Positions 1 to 7,355 of a stretch of DNA of 16,073 bases are shown in pieces. Positions within the stretch are counted from its first letter, which is position 1. Every line of letters begins with the position of its first letter. The stretch comes from Lachnospiraceae bacterium. Its GTDB lineage: Bacteria > Bacillota > Clostridia > Lachnospirales > Lachnospiraceae. Where the stretch lies: positions 1-16,073 of the forward strand of contig JAGCXJ010000247.1 of NCBI GenBank assembly GCA_017961385.1, written 5' to 3'. Made by a program: the position numbers and the translations under genes. Under the pieces are notes generated by a model that searched no databases, was not told the origin of the DNA, and saw nothing but the letters and a program-made list of their open reading frames with translations.

Positions 1-49
1 CAGAGGACTGAAAATCCTCGTGTCACTGGTTCGATTCCGGTTCTGGGCA
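1..49 (+). tRNA. tRNA-Phe (GAA), 3' part only
   Basis: The window opens inside a tRNA gene. The anticodon stem GAGGA/TCCTC encloses the 7-nt loop CTGAAAA, giving anticodon GAA (phenylalanine). It is followed by variable loop GTGTC, T stem ACTGG/CCGGT around loop TTCGATT, the 3' acceptor strand TCTGGGC and discriminator A at 49. CCA is not encoded. The 5' acceptor strand and D arm lie outside the window. Confidence 0.93.
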
Positions 50-56
50 CTGAATG

Positions 57-87
57 AAAGCTTCAATCGAAAGGTTGAAGCTTTTTT
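57..87 (+). terminator. Rho-independent terminator after tRNA-Phe
   Basis: The 10-bp stem AAAGCTTCAA/TTGAAGCTTT (57-66 with 75-84) has an 8-nt loop and runs into a tract of T's. It lies directly after the tRNA and ends that transcript. Confidence 0.9.
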
Positions 88-91
88 CTTA

Positions 92-120
92 TTGATTTTG
101 CATTTCTTATTTTGTAACAT
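92..120 (+). promoter_or_regulatory. Candidate sigma-A promoter for the 137-1444 gene unit
   Basis: TTGATT (92-97) and TAACAT (115-120) are separated by 17 nt. They sit just after the tRNA terminator and just before the first small gene, as expected for a housekeeping promoter driving the three-gene unit. Confidence 0.55.
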
Positions 121-136
121 ACTCTAAGAAGCAAAT

Positions 137-391
137 ATGTTTTATGAGATGAGTCATATGTTTTCATTTAGAAAAAGATCTGAAGATAACAAACTGAAAG
201 AAACTTTCAAATATGATCCCGAAACACAGTATGCCGTGATCAGGAGTTCAATATGTACAGGTGAAAAAGTCGCAGGGTTTAAAAACAAAAGCGATGGTCA
301 TTTCACGGAAGTAATGCTTATCAGGTCTGTTGAGGAGGAACAGAGATTCAAGGAGATCTATGGCCTAGACTCTATAAAGACTGAGTACTAA
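137..391 (+). CDS. Small conserved protein of unknown function (84 aa)
   Basis: I do not assign a function. The protein is charged and soluble, with no signal peptide or membrane segment. The second half contains RSSICTGEKVAGF and then HFTEVMLIRS, followed by a run ending IKTEY. This resembles a short family common in Lachnospiraceae that is sometimes mislabelled aspartate dehydrogenase; that resemblance is from memory. The start is uncertain: ATG at 137 has only a weak AAGAAG upstream, and in-frame ATGs at 149 and 158 (MFSFRKR) are also possible. It is followed after 16 nt by a zinc-ribbon membrane protein gene, so the two are probably cotranscribed. Confidence 0.75.
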   Translation: MFYEMSHMFSFRKRSEDNKLKETFKYDPETQYAVIRSSICTGEKVAGFKNKSDGHFTEVMLIRSVEEEQRFKEIYGLDSIKTEY

Positions 392-407
392 AGATAAGGA
401 AAAAGAA

Positions 408-884
408 ATGAGCAGAGAATTTCACTGTCCTTCATGCGATAAAAAGCTGTTTACTTATGAAGAACGTACAAGAAAATACGGCAAGCTTTTAAAAGAATGC
501 AAAAAGTGCGGGGCACAGTATTTGGATCCGCGATATTATGAACTGGCAATAGACGGGATTCCTGAAGACGAGTTTAAAGTAACCAGGTATTCTGTAGCCA
601 TACTGATCGGAGCCTTATTTGGATGGAGAGGCATATACGTAAGCAGGATTTATTTGTATACGGGAGCAGATCCTATCAAGTGGCTCGTGCCGATATCATT
701 TATCCTTATTTCTTTTATTGTGATCATTGCCGGATTGTATGAGATAATCACGATTACAACTGGAATTAAAAGAAAGAAAATGGAAAAACTGTACGAGGAA
801 TCGAAAGCAAGAATGAGAGACTCAAGCTATGTATACACACTTAAAAAACACGGATATGTGATTAACGAGGAATATGATATATGA
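408..884 (+). CDS. Zinc-ribbon membrane protein, unknown function
   Basis: This is a 158-aa protein with an N-terminal zinc ribbon (Cys7-x2-Cys10 and Cys31-x2-Cys34). A hydrophobic stretch at about 61-72 may be a first membrane segment, and a clear one follows at about 92-117. The C-terminal tail of about 40 residues is basic, charged and probably cytoplasmic. The start is supported by AAGGA about 8 nt upstream. The stop overlaps the next gene's start (ATGA), which indicates translational coupling with the hydrolase downstream. The family is not recognised; a membrane-anchored metal-binding or sensory role would be a guess. Confidence 0.8.
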   Translation: MSREFHCPSCDKKLFTYEERTRKYGKLLKECKKCGAQYLDPRYYELAIDGIPEDEFKVTRYSVAILIGALFGWRGIYVSRIYLYTGADPIKWLVPISFILISFIVIIAGLYEIITITTGIKRKKMEKLYEESKARMRDSSYVYTLKKHGYVINEEYDI

Positions 885-1444
885 AAAAGATAGCAGTAAT
901 CTTTCCGGGAGTCGGCTATACAAAGGACAGGCCTCTTTTATACTATGCAGGAAAGCTTGCCGCAGTTTATGGCTATGAACTGATACATCTGGATTTTTCA
1001 GGGATAGACTGGAGCAAGGAAAAACTGAAGGATAAGCAGTTTCTTCTAAATACTTTGGAATACTGTCTTGATAAAACAGGTAAAAAGCTCGAATGTGTCG
1101 ACCTTGAAAAAGCTGACAATGTCTTATTTATATCAAAGAGCATAGGTACTGTTGTTGCAACGGCTTATGCTGACAGACATGGCATAAATGCCAGGCAGAT
1201 ATGCTTTACACCGCTCGAATTCATAGACAGGTTTGTTAAGGAAGGAAACGGTCTGATCTTTTATGGAAGCGCTGATCCTTATGCAGATCCGAAAATGATT
1301 TCAGATATATGCAGGAATAAAAAACTGACTGCAAATTGTATTGAAGATGCCAATCATTCACTGGAAACAGGAGATGTATTAAAGGATATGGAAAACCTTT
1401 TATCTGTGATGAGAAAGGTTGAAAATTTTATAAATCTTTTATAA
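881..1444 (+). CDS. Small alpha/beta-hydrolase
   Basis: A 187-aa single-domain alpha/beta hydrolase. It begins with a hydrophobic beta strand and turn (IAVIFPGVGY), has a nucleophile elbow SKSIG with Ser87 as the likely catalytic serine, an acid loop GSADPYAD with Asp132, and ANHSLE with His159, so the Ser-Asp-His triad is complete. There is no signal peptide, so it should be cytoplasmic. The substrate cannot be predicted: esterase, dienelactone-hydrolase-like or serine peptidase-like activities all fit. It overlaps the upstream membrane-protein gene by 4 nt (ATGA) and is last in the unit, with a terminator directly after it. Confidence 0.8.
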   Translation: MKKIAVIFPGVGYTKDRPLLYYAGKLAAVYGYELIHLDFSGIDWSKEKLKDKQFLLNTLEYCLDKTGKKLECVDLEKADNVLFISKSIGTVVATAYADRHGINARQICFTPLEFIDRFVKEGNGLIFYGSADPYADPKMISDICRNKKLTANCIEDANHSLETGDVLKDMENLLSVMRKVENFINLL

Positions 1445-1447
1445 ATT

Positions 1448-1475
1448 GAGGGGCTTATGCCCCTTGATTTTATTT
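1448..1475 (+). terminator. Rho-independent terminator after the hydrolase gene
   Basis: Stem AGGGGC/GCCCCT (1449-1454 with 1459-1464) closes a TTAT loop and is followed by a T-rich tract. The tract also holds the -35 element of the next promoter. Confidence 0.85.
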
Positions 1476-1492
1476 TATAAAGGGACTATAAC
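1464..1492 (+). promoter_or_regulatory. Sigma-A promoter for rplY
   Basis: TTGATT (1464-1469) and TATAAC (1487-1492) are separated by exactly 17 nt. Transcription would start near 1499, leaving a leader of about 90 nt before the rplY start. No sigma-B-type element was recognised, although B. subtilis ctc, a homologue, is stress-induced through sigma B. Confidence 0.65.
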
Positions 1493-1587
1493 ACTGGTAG
1501 AACGAGATAAACGAAACGCCAACTGAATATGGGCATTCCGCGAACTTCCCTGTTCTCAATTTTTGAAACTAACGGAGGAAAAGACAA

Positions 1588-2187
1588 ATGACTACTTTGA
1601 AAGTACAAAAAAGAGACATGGAAACAAAGGCAAAAGCATTAAGAAGAGAAGGTTTTGTGACAGGCAACCTCTTTGGCAAAGAGATCAAAGGCTCAATACC
1701 GCTTAAGATCGAAAAGAAGGATGCCGAGCAGATCCTTAAGACATGCTTGAAGGGAAGCCAGCTTTTTGTTGAACTGGACGGCAAGAAATACGATGTTCTG
1801 TTGAAAGAGATCGATTATGATTCTATCAAGAAACAGGTACTTGAACTGGACTTCCAGGCACTGGTTAAAGGCGAGGTTGTTCATTCCGTAGCCGAGATAG
1901 TTCTTCATAACAAGGATAAGGTTGTTGAAGGAATTCTTGAACAGCTTTTACCTGAAGTATCATACAAGGCATTGCCTGAAGCTTTGGTCGACAGGATCGA
2001 TGTTGACTGCAGCAGCCTAAGACTGGGAGATACGCTTAAGGTAGCTGACCTTGATATAGCTAAACACAAAGATCTTACAATTCTTACTGATCTTGAGACT
2101 CCGGTTGTCAGTGTTGTAGCACCGCACAATAAAGCCGTAGAGGAAGCTGCAGAGTCTGAAGAAGCAGAAGAAGCCCCTGAGAAATAA
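1588..2187 (+). CDS. rplY: 50S ribosomal protein L25 / general stress protein Ctc
   Basis: A 199-aa member of the long (CTC/TL5) L25 family, which binds 5S rRNA in the large ribosomal subunit. Residues 1-92 form the L25 beta-barrel (KAKALRREGFVTGNLFGKE, then a segment ending LELDFQAL), and about 95-185 form the CTC C-terminal domain (LPEALVDRIDVDCSSLRLGDTLKV is diagnostic). An acidic tail (EEAAESEEAEEAPE) ends the protein and is common in this family. The start is set by GGAGG about 9 nt upstream. It is a single-gene unit between its own promoter and a terminator. Confidence 0.95.
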   Translation: MTTLKVQKRDMETKAKALRREGFVTGNLFGKEIKGSIPLKIEKKDAEQILKTCLKGSQLFVELDGKKYDVLLKEIDYDSIKKQVLELDFQALVKGEVVHSVAEIVLHNKDKVVEGILEQLLPEVSYKALPEALVDRIDVDCSSLRLGDTLKVADLDIAKHKDLTILTDLETPVVSVVAPHNKAVEEAAESEEAEEAPEK

Positions 2188-2199
2188 CATATATCTTTT

Positions 2200-2233
2200 A
2201 AAGACCTGTTGTCTTATGACAATGGGTCTTTTT
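2200..2233 (+). terminator. Rho-independent terminator after rplY
   Basis: Outer stem AAAGACC/GGTCTTT (2200-2206 with 2225-2231) and inner stem TTGTC/GACAA (2209-2213 with 2218-2222) close a TTAT loop and run into T's. Confidence 0.85.
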
Positions 2234-2249
2234 CTTGTCCTGCACGGTA

Positions 2250-2258
2250 TGCTATTAT
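2250..2258 (+). promoter_or_regulatory. Extended -10 promoter for the DHFR-PgeF fusion gene
   Basis: TG-C-TATTAT is an extended -10 element. No good -35 is seen at the right distance, which is acceptable with an extended -10. It lies about 35 nt upstream of the start at 2294. Confidence 0.5.
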
Positions 2259-2293
2259 AGATATGTTGCATCTGAATGATAAGGAGTATAAGG

Positions 2294-3550
2294 ATGATAG
2301 CGCTGATAGTCGCATATGCAAAAAACAGAGTCATAGGAAATAAAGGACAGATCCCCTGGAGGATCAAGGGAGAACAGAAGCGTTTTAAAGAACTGACAAC
2401 CGGCAATGTTGTAGTAATGGGAAGACGTTCTTATGAGGAGATAGGAAGACCATTGCCGAATCGCATGACATATGTTGTCAGCAATACAAAGAACTTTGAT
2501 GAGGAAGGTGTAAAAACCGTTAAATCCCTTAAGGAAGCTATTGATCTTGCAGGTGATAAGGATATATTCATATCGGGCGGAGCAGGACTTTACAAAGAGG
2601 CCATAGATCTTGTTGATGTAATGTATAATACCGAGATCGATGCTCTGATAGAGGGAGATACGTATTTTCCTCTGTTTGATGAAAGTGAATTTGTCAAAAC
2701 TGTTGATGCCTGTGTGGATGGAGAGATCCCGTACAGGTATGTAACATATACAAGAAAAACAGCATGGGAGAGACATCCGGTAAGTCAGAAGGAAACGATA
2801 AAATACTACCCCGTAGAAGCGCTAGATGAAACGGGACTTGTTATATCATTGTATACGACCAATCGTGACAGCGCATGGAAATACGGCAAGCCGGGAGCGG
2901 AAGAAAACTGTAAAAGGCTCGCTGACACGCTCGGGATAGATATCAACGATATGGTCATGCTCAATCAGACTCATTCAGACGGTATCAGGGTCATTACCCG
3001 TAAAGATGCTGGAGAGATGGTAACAAGACCTCTTACAAAGGATGGCTTTGACGGCATGATAACCAATGAAAAAGGGTTGATGCTATGTACTGTCGAGGCT
3101 GACTGTGTACCTATATATCTACTTGATCCCGTGCATGAAGCAATAGGAATGGTCCATAGCGGATGGAAAGGGACTGCAAAGGAGATAGGAGCTAATGCAG
3201 TAAGACTGATGATAAAAACCTATGGGAGCAATCCCAAGGATATGCTTATAGCAATCGGTCCCTGTATCTGCGCTGATTGCTATGAGGTTGGAGCGGAGCT
3301 AAAGGACGAGTTTGCAGGCAGGTTCAGCAAAACGGAGCTTGAAGAGATATTTGTAAAACCTCACGGGGAAAAGTACAATCTGGATCTAAAAAAAGCAATC
3401 ACTATCTCACTTAAAAAACAAGGAATAAAGACGGAAAACATTATTGATACCGGCAGATGTACCAGAGAAGATGACGAACTGTGTTCATGGCGAAGGGACA
3501 ATCCTGTAATGAGAAGCATGCTGACTGGTATAATGATGATAAAGAAATAA
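2294..3550 (+). CDS. folA-pgeF: Fusion protein: dihydrofolate reductase + PgeF/YfiH laccase-domain protein
   Basis: A 418-aa two-domain protein. Residues 1-155 are dihydrofolate reductase (NADPH-dependent reduction of dihydrofolate): IALIVAYAKNRVIG, IPWRIKGEQKRFKELT with Glu27 at the catalytic acid position, GRRSYEEIGRPLPNR for NADPH binding, ISGGAGLY, and TEIDALIEGDTYFP. After a short linker, about 170-418 is a full PgeF/YfiH domain with the three expected zinc ligands: His227 (QTHSDG), Cys271 (EADCVP) and His288 (HSGWKGT). PgeF removes wrongly incorporated L-Ser from peptidoglycan precursors in E. coli; LACC1/YlmD relatives act on purine nucleosides. I chose ATG 2294 because AAGGAG sits 7 nt upstream of it; the in-frame ATG at 2276 lies before that site. 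Both domains look catalytically intact. Confidence 0.92.
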   Translation: MIALIVAYAKNRVIGNKGQIPWRIKGEQKRFKELTTGNVVVMGRRSYEEIGRPLPNRMTYVVSNTKNFDEEGVKTVKSLKEAIDLAGDKDIFISGGAGLYKEAIDLVDVMYNTEIDALIEGDTYFPLFDESEFVKTVDACVDGEIPYRYVTYTRKTAWERHPVSQKETIKYYPVEALDETGLVISLYTTNRDSAWKYGKPGAEENCKRLADTLGIDINDMVMLNQTHSDGIRVITRKDAGEMVTRPLTKDGFDGMITNEKGLMLCTVEADCVPIYLLDPVHEAIGMVHSGWKGTAKEIGANAVRLMIKTYGSNPKDMLIAIGPCICADCYEVGAELKDEFAGRFSKTELEEIFVKPHGEKYNLDLKKAITISLKKQGIKTENIIDTGRCTREDDELCSWRRDNPVMRSMLTGIMMIKK

Positions 3551-3571
3551 TCGTATCCTTTCCGGGTTTTG

Positions 3572-3580
3572 TGATATACT
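3572..3580 (+). promoter_or_regulatory. Extended -10 promoter for cysK
   Basis: TG-A-TATACT lies 35 nt upstream of the cysK start in the 64-nt gap after the fusion gene. The -35 region is poor. No terminator is evident between the two genes, so cysK may also receive readthrough. Confidence 0.45.
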
Positions 3581-3614
3581 ATGCTTATCACAAAAAAAAG
3601 CAAAGGAAGATAAG

Positions 3615-4547
3615 ATGATCTGCGATAATATTTTGGAATACATCGGACATACCCCGATGGTAAGATTAAACAGGATGAACGATCCCGAGGCGGCAGAAGT
3701 GCTGGTCAAGTATGAGGGATTAAATGTGGGAGGTTCTATAAAGACAAGAACAGCCTACAACATGATAAAACAGGCGGAGAAAGACGGTATCATAAACAAG
3801 GATACCATTATAGTAGAGCCGACAAGCGGAAACCAGGGCATAGGATTGGCTCTTATCGGAGCTGTAAGAGGCTATACTACGAAGATAATCATGCCTGACA
3901 GTGTGAGTGAGGAAAGAAGACTTTTAGTAAAACACTACGGAGCAGAAGTTATACTTATTCATGATGCCGGTGATATAGGGGCTTGTATGGATGAATGCCT
4001 TCAGACGGCTTTAAACATGGCAAAGGAAGATCCCAGAGTATATATCCCCCAGCAGTTTTCTAATCCGGCAAATCCCAAGGTTCATAAGCATCATACGGGA
4101 CTTGAGATCATGGAACAGGTCGCAGGACCCATACACGGATTCTGCTCGGGAATAGGCACCGGCGGAACGATAATCGGTATAGGGGAAGTATTAAAGGCAC
4201 AGTATCCGGATATTGAGATTTGGGCAGTGGAACCTGAGAATGCTGCGATCCTTGCAGGCGGAAATATCGGGACACATCTGCAAATGGGAATAGGTGACGG
4301 TATAATACCAGACAACCTCAACCAGAGCATTTATGATGATATTTATATAGTTACCGATGAAGAAGCAATACAGACAGCCAAGGACCTTGCAAGAAAAGAA
4401 GGGATAATGTGCGGTATCAGTTCAGGGACAAATGTTGCCGCTGCACTTAAACTTGCAAAGAAGCTAGGCAAAGGAAAGACTGTTGTAACCGTTCTTCCCG
4501 ATACTGCAGAGAGATATTTCTCTACACCGTTGTTTGAGAATGATTGA
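3615..4547 (+). CDS. cysK: Cysteine synthase (O-acetylserine sulfhydrylase family, PLP-dependent)
   Basis: A 310-aa fold-type II PLP enzyme that makes cysteine from O-acetylserine and sulfide. The Schiff-base lysine is Lys43 (GGSIKTRTA), the substrate loop is TSGNQG (70-75), the PLP phosphate loop is GTGGT (181-185), SSGT is at 269-272, and the C-terminal VTVLPDTAERYFST is typical. Two small departures from textbook CysK are KTR in place of KDR after the lysine and TSGNQG in place of TSGNTG; these occur in some clostridial members, so exact substrate choice (O-acetylserine or O-phosphoserine) is open. AAAGGAAG precedes the ATG. A sulfide-assimilating enzyme next to a met importer and a putative C-S reductase fits a sulfur theme, though it has its own promoter. 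Confidence 0.9.
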   Translation: MICDNILEYIGHTPMVRLNRMNDPEAAEVLVKYEGLNVGGSIKTRTAYNMIKQAEKDGIINKDTIIVEPTSGNQGIGLALIGAVRGYTTKIIMPDSVSEERRLLVKHYGAEVILIHDAGDIGACMDECLQTALNMAKEDPRVYIPQQFSNPANPKVHKHHTGLEIMEQVAGPIHGFCSGIGTGGTIIGIGEVLKAQYPDIEIWAVEPENAAILAGGNIGTHLQMGIGDGIIPDNLNQSIYDDIYIVTDEEAIQTAKDLARKEGIMCGISSGTNVAAALKLAKKLGKGKTVVTVLPDTAERYFSTPLFEND

Positions 4548-4561
4548 ATATTTTGATAAAT

Positions 4562-4591
4562 ATATCAGGGGCTCATATGAGCCCCTGATAT
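4562..4591. terminator. Bidirectional terminator between convergent cysK and M20 operon (perfect palindrome)
   Basis: The arm ATATCAGGGGCTCAT (4562-4576) is followed immediately by its exact reverse complement (4577-4591), a 30-bp perfect palindrome. T-rich sequence follows on both strands. The stop codon of the M20 amidohydrolase (4573-4575, minus strand) lies inside the stem, so the last codons of that gene help form the hairpin. Confidence 0.85.
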
Positions 4592-5727
4592 GTTGTTGTA
4601 AAAGATATGTACAGAGCGGTAAGGTATTTTAAAGAGGCTTCGTTAGGATTATAGGTATTGCTGTGAAGCGGAGAACCTTTACCGACTCCTACCCTTGCAT
4701 AAAAGCTGGGAGCGACTGCACTGTAATCTCCAAAATCTTCTGTACCCATTGACAGAGGCTCTGGAACGATCTTAGCTCCTGTAAGATTTTTAGCTGCTTC
4801 TAAAGCGATCGGATACAGCGCCTCATCGTTGTAAACAATAGGCGTTTCATATTCACAATGCACATTTACTTCAACTCTGTGAGCAGCTGCAGTATGGTTC
4901 ACAATCCTGTAGACTGCCTCTCTTACGCGATCTCTTGTATCATCATCCGCAACTCTGACAGTTCCTGATATCTCAGCCTGTTCAGCGATTATGTTTTCTC
5001 TTGTTCCGGCATTGAATTTGCACACTGATATGACAGCTGGAACAGTAGGATCGAGCTCTCTTGATACGAAGTGCTGAAGATTTTCTACTATGGCTACACC
5101 TGCCGCAATAGCATCGATAGTCTTGTCAGGATGTGCGGCATGACCGCTTTTTCCCTTCAGATTTATCTTCAGACTATTTGCACCGGCTGATACACAGCCT
5201 GGACTTAAAGAAATATCTCCGACATCAAGATCGGGCGTATTATGAAGACCGAAGAATACATCTGTATCTGCCAGTCTGTTATTGGCTAGCACTACAGCTG
5301 CCCCACGCCCTATCTCTTCCGCCGGCTGAAAGATCAATCTGACCGTTCCTTTAAGCTCACCTTCATGTTCCTTTAATATCCTGGCGGCACCAAGCAGACT
5401 TGCCATATGAAGATCATGACCGCAAGCATGCATCAGACCTTCTGTTTCGGATTTAAATGACAATCCTGTGTTTTCTCTTATCTCAAGCGCATCTATATCA
5501 GCCCTTAGCGATACTACAGGACCCGGGCAGCTACCTTTGATCAGTCCTATTGTAGCATTATCAGAAACTTCTTCGTAAGGGATGGACAGAAGATCCAGCT
5601 CTTCGCGGATCTTCTGCGTGGTTTTGAATTCTTTGGTGCTTGATTCTGGATATCTGTGAAAATATCTTCTCAGCTTAATAACATATTCATCAACTTTTTT
5701 TGCTTCTTCGAGAGGATCTATTTTCAT
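4573..5727 (-). CDS. M20-family amidohydrolase / N-acyl-amino-acid deacylase
   Basis: A 384-aa di-metal amidohydrolase that cleaves N-acyl groups from amino acids or related amides in the cytoplasm. Metal-site residues are present: HACGHD (Cys102, His104), QPAEE (Glu137/Glu138), LHNTPD (His162), MGTEDFG, and a C-terminal SPLHSNTYNPNE histidine. A dimerisation (lid) domain lies in the middle, entered through GKSGHAAHP. ATG 5727 is chosen because AAGGAA lies 8 nt upstream, inside the end of metQ; upstream in-frame ATGs have no such site. It is last in the metNIQ operon, 4 nt after metQ. B. subtilis YxeP-type deacylases encoded beside amino acid ABC importers are the closest functional parallel I know, so the substrate is plausibly an N-acylated sulfur amino acid (inference). 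Confidence 0.88.
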   Translation of the reverse strand: MKIDPLEEAKKVDEYVIKLRRYFHRYPESSTKEFKTTQKIREELDLLSIPYEEVSDNATIGLIKGSCPGPVVSLRADIDALEIRENTGLSFKSETEGLMHACGHDLHMASLLGAARILKEHEGELKGTVRLIFQPAEEIGRGAAVVLANNRLADTDVFFGLHNTPDLDVGDISLSPGCVSAGANSLKINLKGKSGHAAHPDKTIDAIAAGVAIVENLQHFVSRELDPTVPAVISVCKFNAGTRENIIAEQAEISGTVRVADDDTRDRVREAVYRIVNHTAAAHRVEVNVHCEYETPIVYNDEALYPIALEAAKNLTGAKIVPEPLSMGTEDFGDYSAVAPSFYARVGVGKGSPLHSNTYNPNEASLKYLTALYISFTTTYQGLI

Positions 5728-5731
5728 CAGA

Positions 5732-6670
5732 CTATTCCTTATCAAATGCAGGTATAGCAGCGCCGTTGAATCTTTCGATAGTTGCATCATATACTCTTGC
5801 TGATCTGTATGCGTCTACGACCTCAAGATATATAGGGTTTTCTGCTTCTGAAGTTTTCGAAACTATGATGTTGATATAAGGCTGCTGCTCAGGATTGTTA
5901 AGATCGATCTCATCCTTGTATAAAGGATTGTTGATATCAAGACCAGCATCAACGGCATAACCGCAATTTATTACTCCTGCATCGACATCGTCAAGTGATC
6001 TGGGTATCTGTGAACCGCCAAGTTCAACTATCTTTAAGTTTTTGGGATTTTCCGTGATGTCCTTTATGGTTGCAGAAGTTCCAGCAGCCGGATCAAGTGA
6101 GATCAGACCTGCATTTTTCAATACATTCAAAGCTCTTCCCTGATTTGTCGCATCGTCAGGTACTGCGATTGAGCCATTATCCGGAATCTCGTCAAGTGAA
6201 GTGTACTTGTTTGAGAACAGGTCAAGAGGAACTATAAGAGTCTCTCCGATAGCGGTAAGATCCAGATTCTGGTCTGTCTTAACCTGATTAAAATATGCAT
6301 AGTGCTGGAATGAGTTAAGGTCAAGCTCTCCGTCGGCTACAGCCTGGTTGAGTATTGTGCCGTCAATGTTTTTAAACTCTATCTTTATATTGTCACCTCT
6401 TGCATCAAGCTCTGCCTGAAGAGCATCCCAAAGTCTTGGATCATCAGATGTGGTTCCGATCGTTACGACTACCGGTTCCTGTGAAGGAGCAGTATCGGCT
6501 GTAGGTGTTTCATCTGCAGGTATATTGACTACAGTTTCTTCCTCTTTGTTCTGAGCTGTTACCTCCGAACTGTTTTCAGTCTGTGCAGTATTATTGCTGC
6601 CGCATGCTGTCAGCATGAGAGTAAGTGTACCTGCAAGAATAAGTGTAAGTAATTTTGTTTTCTTTTTCAT
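5732..6670 (-). CDS. metQ: MetQ, methionine-type ABC transporter substrate-binding lipoprotein
   Basis: A 312-aa NlpA/MetQ-family lipoprotein. It has a basic N-terminus, a hydrophobic core and the lipobox LTAC, with lipidation at Cys23. A Thr/Glu-rich tether of about 40 residues is followed by the mature binding domain (VTIGTTSDDPRLWDALQ, DLNSFQHYAYFN, GSIAVPDDATNQGRALNVL). The start is placed at ATG 6670, since AGGAGG lies 8 nt upstream; ATG 6676 would leave only 2 nt. It is the third gene of metNIQ, with 13 nt between metI and metQ. The family binds D- or L-methionine and sometimes derivatives; ligand identity is not readable here. It ends in TAG, showing that TAG is an ordinary stop in this genome. 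Confidence 0.93.
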   Translation of the reverse strand: MKKKTKLLTLILAGTLTLMLTACGSNNTAQTENSSEVTAQNKEEETVVNIPADETPTADTAPSQEPVVVTIGTTSDDPRLWDALQAELDARGDNIKIEFKNIDGTILNQAVADGELDLNSFQHYAYFNQVKTDQNLDLTAIGETLIVPLDLFSNKYTSLDEIPDNGSIAVPDDATNQGRALNVLKNAGLISLDPAAGTSATIKDITENPKNLKIVELGGSQIPRSLDDVDAGVINCGYAVDAGLDINNPLYKDEIDLNNPEQQPYINIIVSKTSEAENPIYLEVVDAYRSARVYDATIERFNGAAIPAFDKE

Positions 6671-6683
6671 AATCATTTCCTCC

Positions 6684-7355
6684 TCAATGTGTTATTTTAT
6701 TAGCTGCCCTGTTACCGAGTGACTGTATGATGTTTACACTCAGCACGAGAATGACTACCGTTACGAGCGTGATGTCATTCATATATCTTGAATAACCGTA
6801 TCTCACGGCAAAACTGCCGATCCCACCACCGCCTACCGTGCCTGCCATCGTGGACAAACCGATGAGGCTGATGGTACTTGTTATAAAAGAACGTATTAGC
6901 CCGGGCCTTGCCTCGGGTATAAGTATGTGGAATACAATGTATCTTTTGGAAATGCCCATGGCCCTTGCCGCTTCTATCACTCCGCTATCAACCTCAAGCA
7001 AAGCCTGTTCGGCAAGTCTTGAGATGAAAGGAACTATGCCGATGACCATCGGAACTATCGCTCCCCTGATCCCGATCGACGTACCCATAAGGAATCTTGT
7101 GAATGATACAAGCAGTGCTACCAGTATCACAAACGGGATAGAACGGAAGATATTTATTATCGTTTCAAGGATCCGGTGCAAGGCATTGTTGTGATAAAGA
7201 CCGTCATCTCTAGTGATCACTAGGATAACTGCAAGTATCAGTCCAGTAAAAAGCCCTATTGCACCGGCTATAAGGACCATGATCACGGTTTCTTTGAAAG
7301 CAATGATCATGTCATTGCCGTATTCAAGAACATTCGGAAAAAATCTTTCAATCAA
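6684..7355 (-). CDS. metI: MetI, methionine-type ABC transporter permease
   Basis: A 223-aa inner-membrane permease with about five membrane segments (roughly 24-48, 70-88, 98-113, 155-172, 194-212). The cytoplasmic EAA loop that contacts the ATPase is at 128-150 (IEAARAMGISKRYIVFHILI, ending PEARPG). Also typical are AGTVGGGGIGSFAVRYGY and the N-terminal ETVIMVLIAGAIG. Its start codon is TTG at 7355, overlapping the metN stop as TTGA, with GGAGGTGA at good spacing upstream. The overlap implies coupled translation and fixed stoichiometry with metN. Confidence 0.93.
   Translation of the reverse strand: MIERFFPNVLEYGNDMIIAFKETVIMVLIAGAIGLFTGLILAVILVITRDDGLYHNNALHRILETIINIFRSIPFVILVALLVSFTRFLMGTSIGIRGAIVPMVIGIVPFISRLAEQALLEVDSGVIEAARAMGISKRYIVFHILIPEARPGLIRSFITSTISLIGLSTMAGTVGGGGIGSFAVRYGYSRYMNDITLVTVVILVLSVNIIQSLGNRAANKITH

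Noticed and set aside
2276..2293. Upstream in-frame ATG as the start of the DHFR-PgeF fusion
   Set aside because: The AAGGAG ribosome binding site lies after this ATG and 7 nt before ATG 2294, and DHFR normally begins at the residues encoded from 2294.
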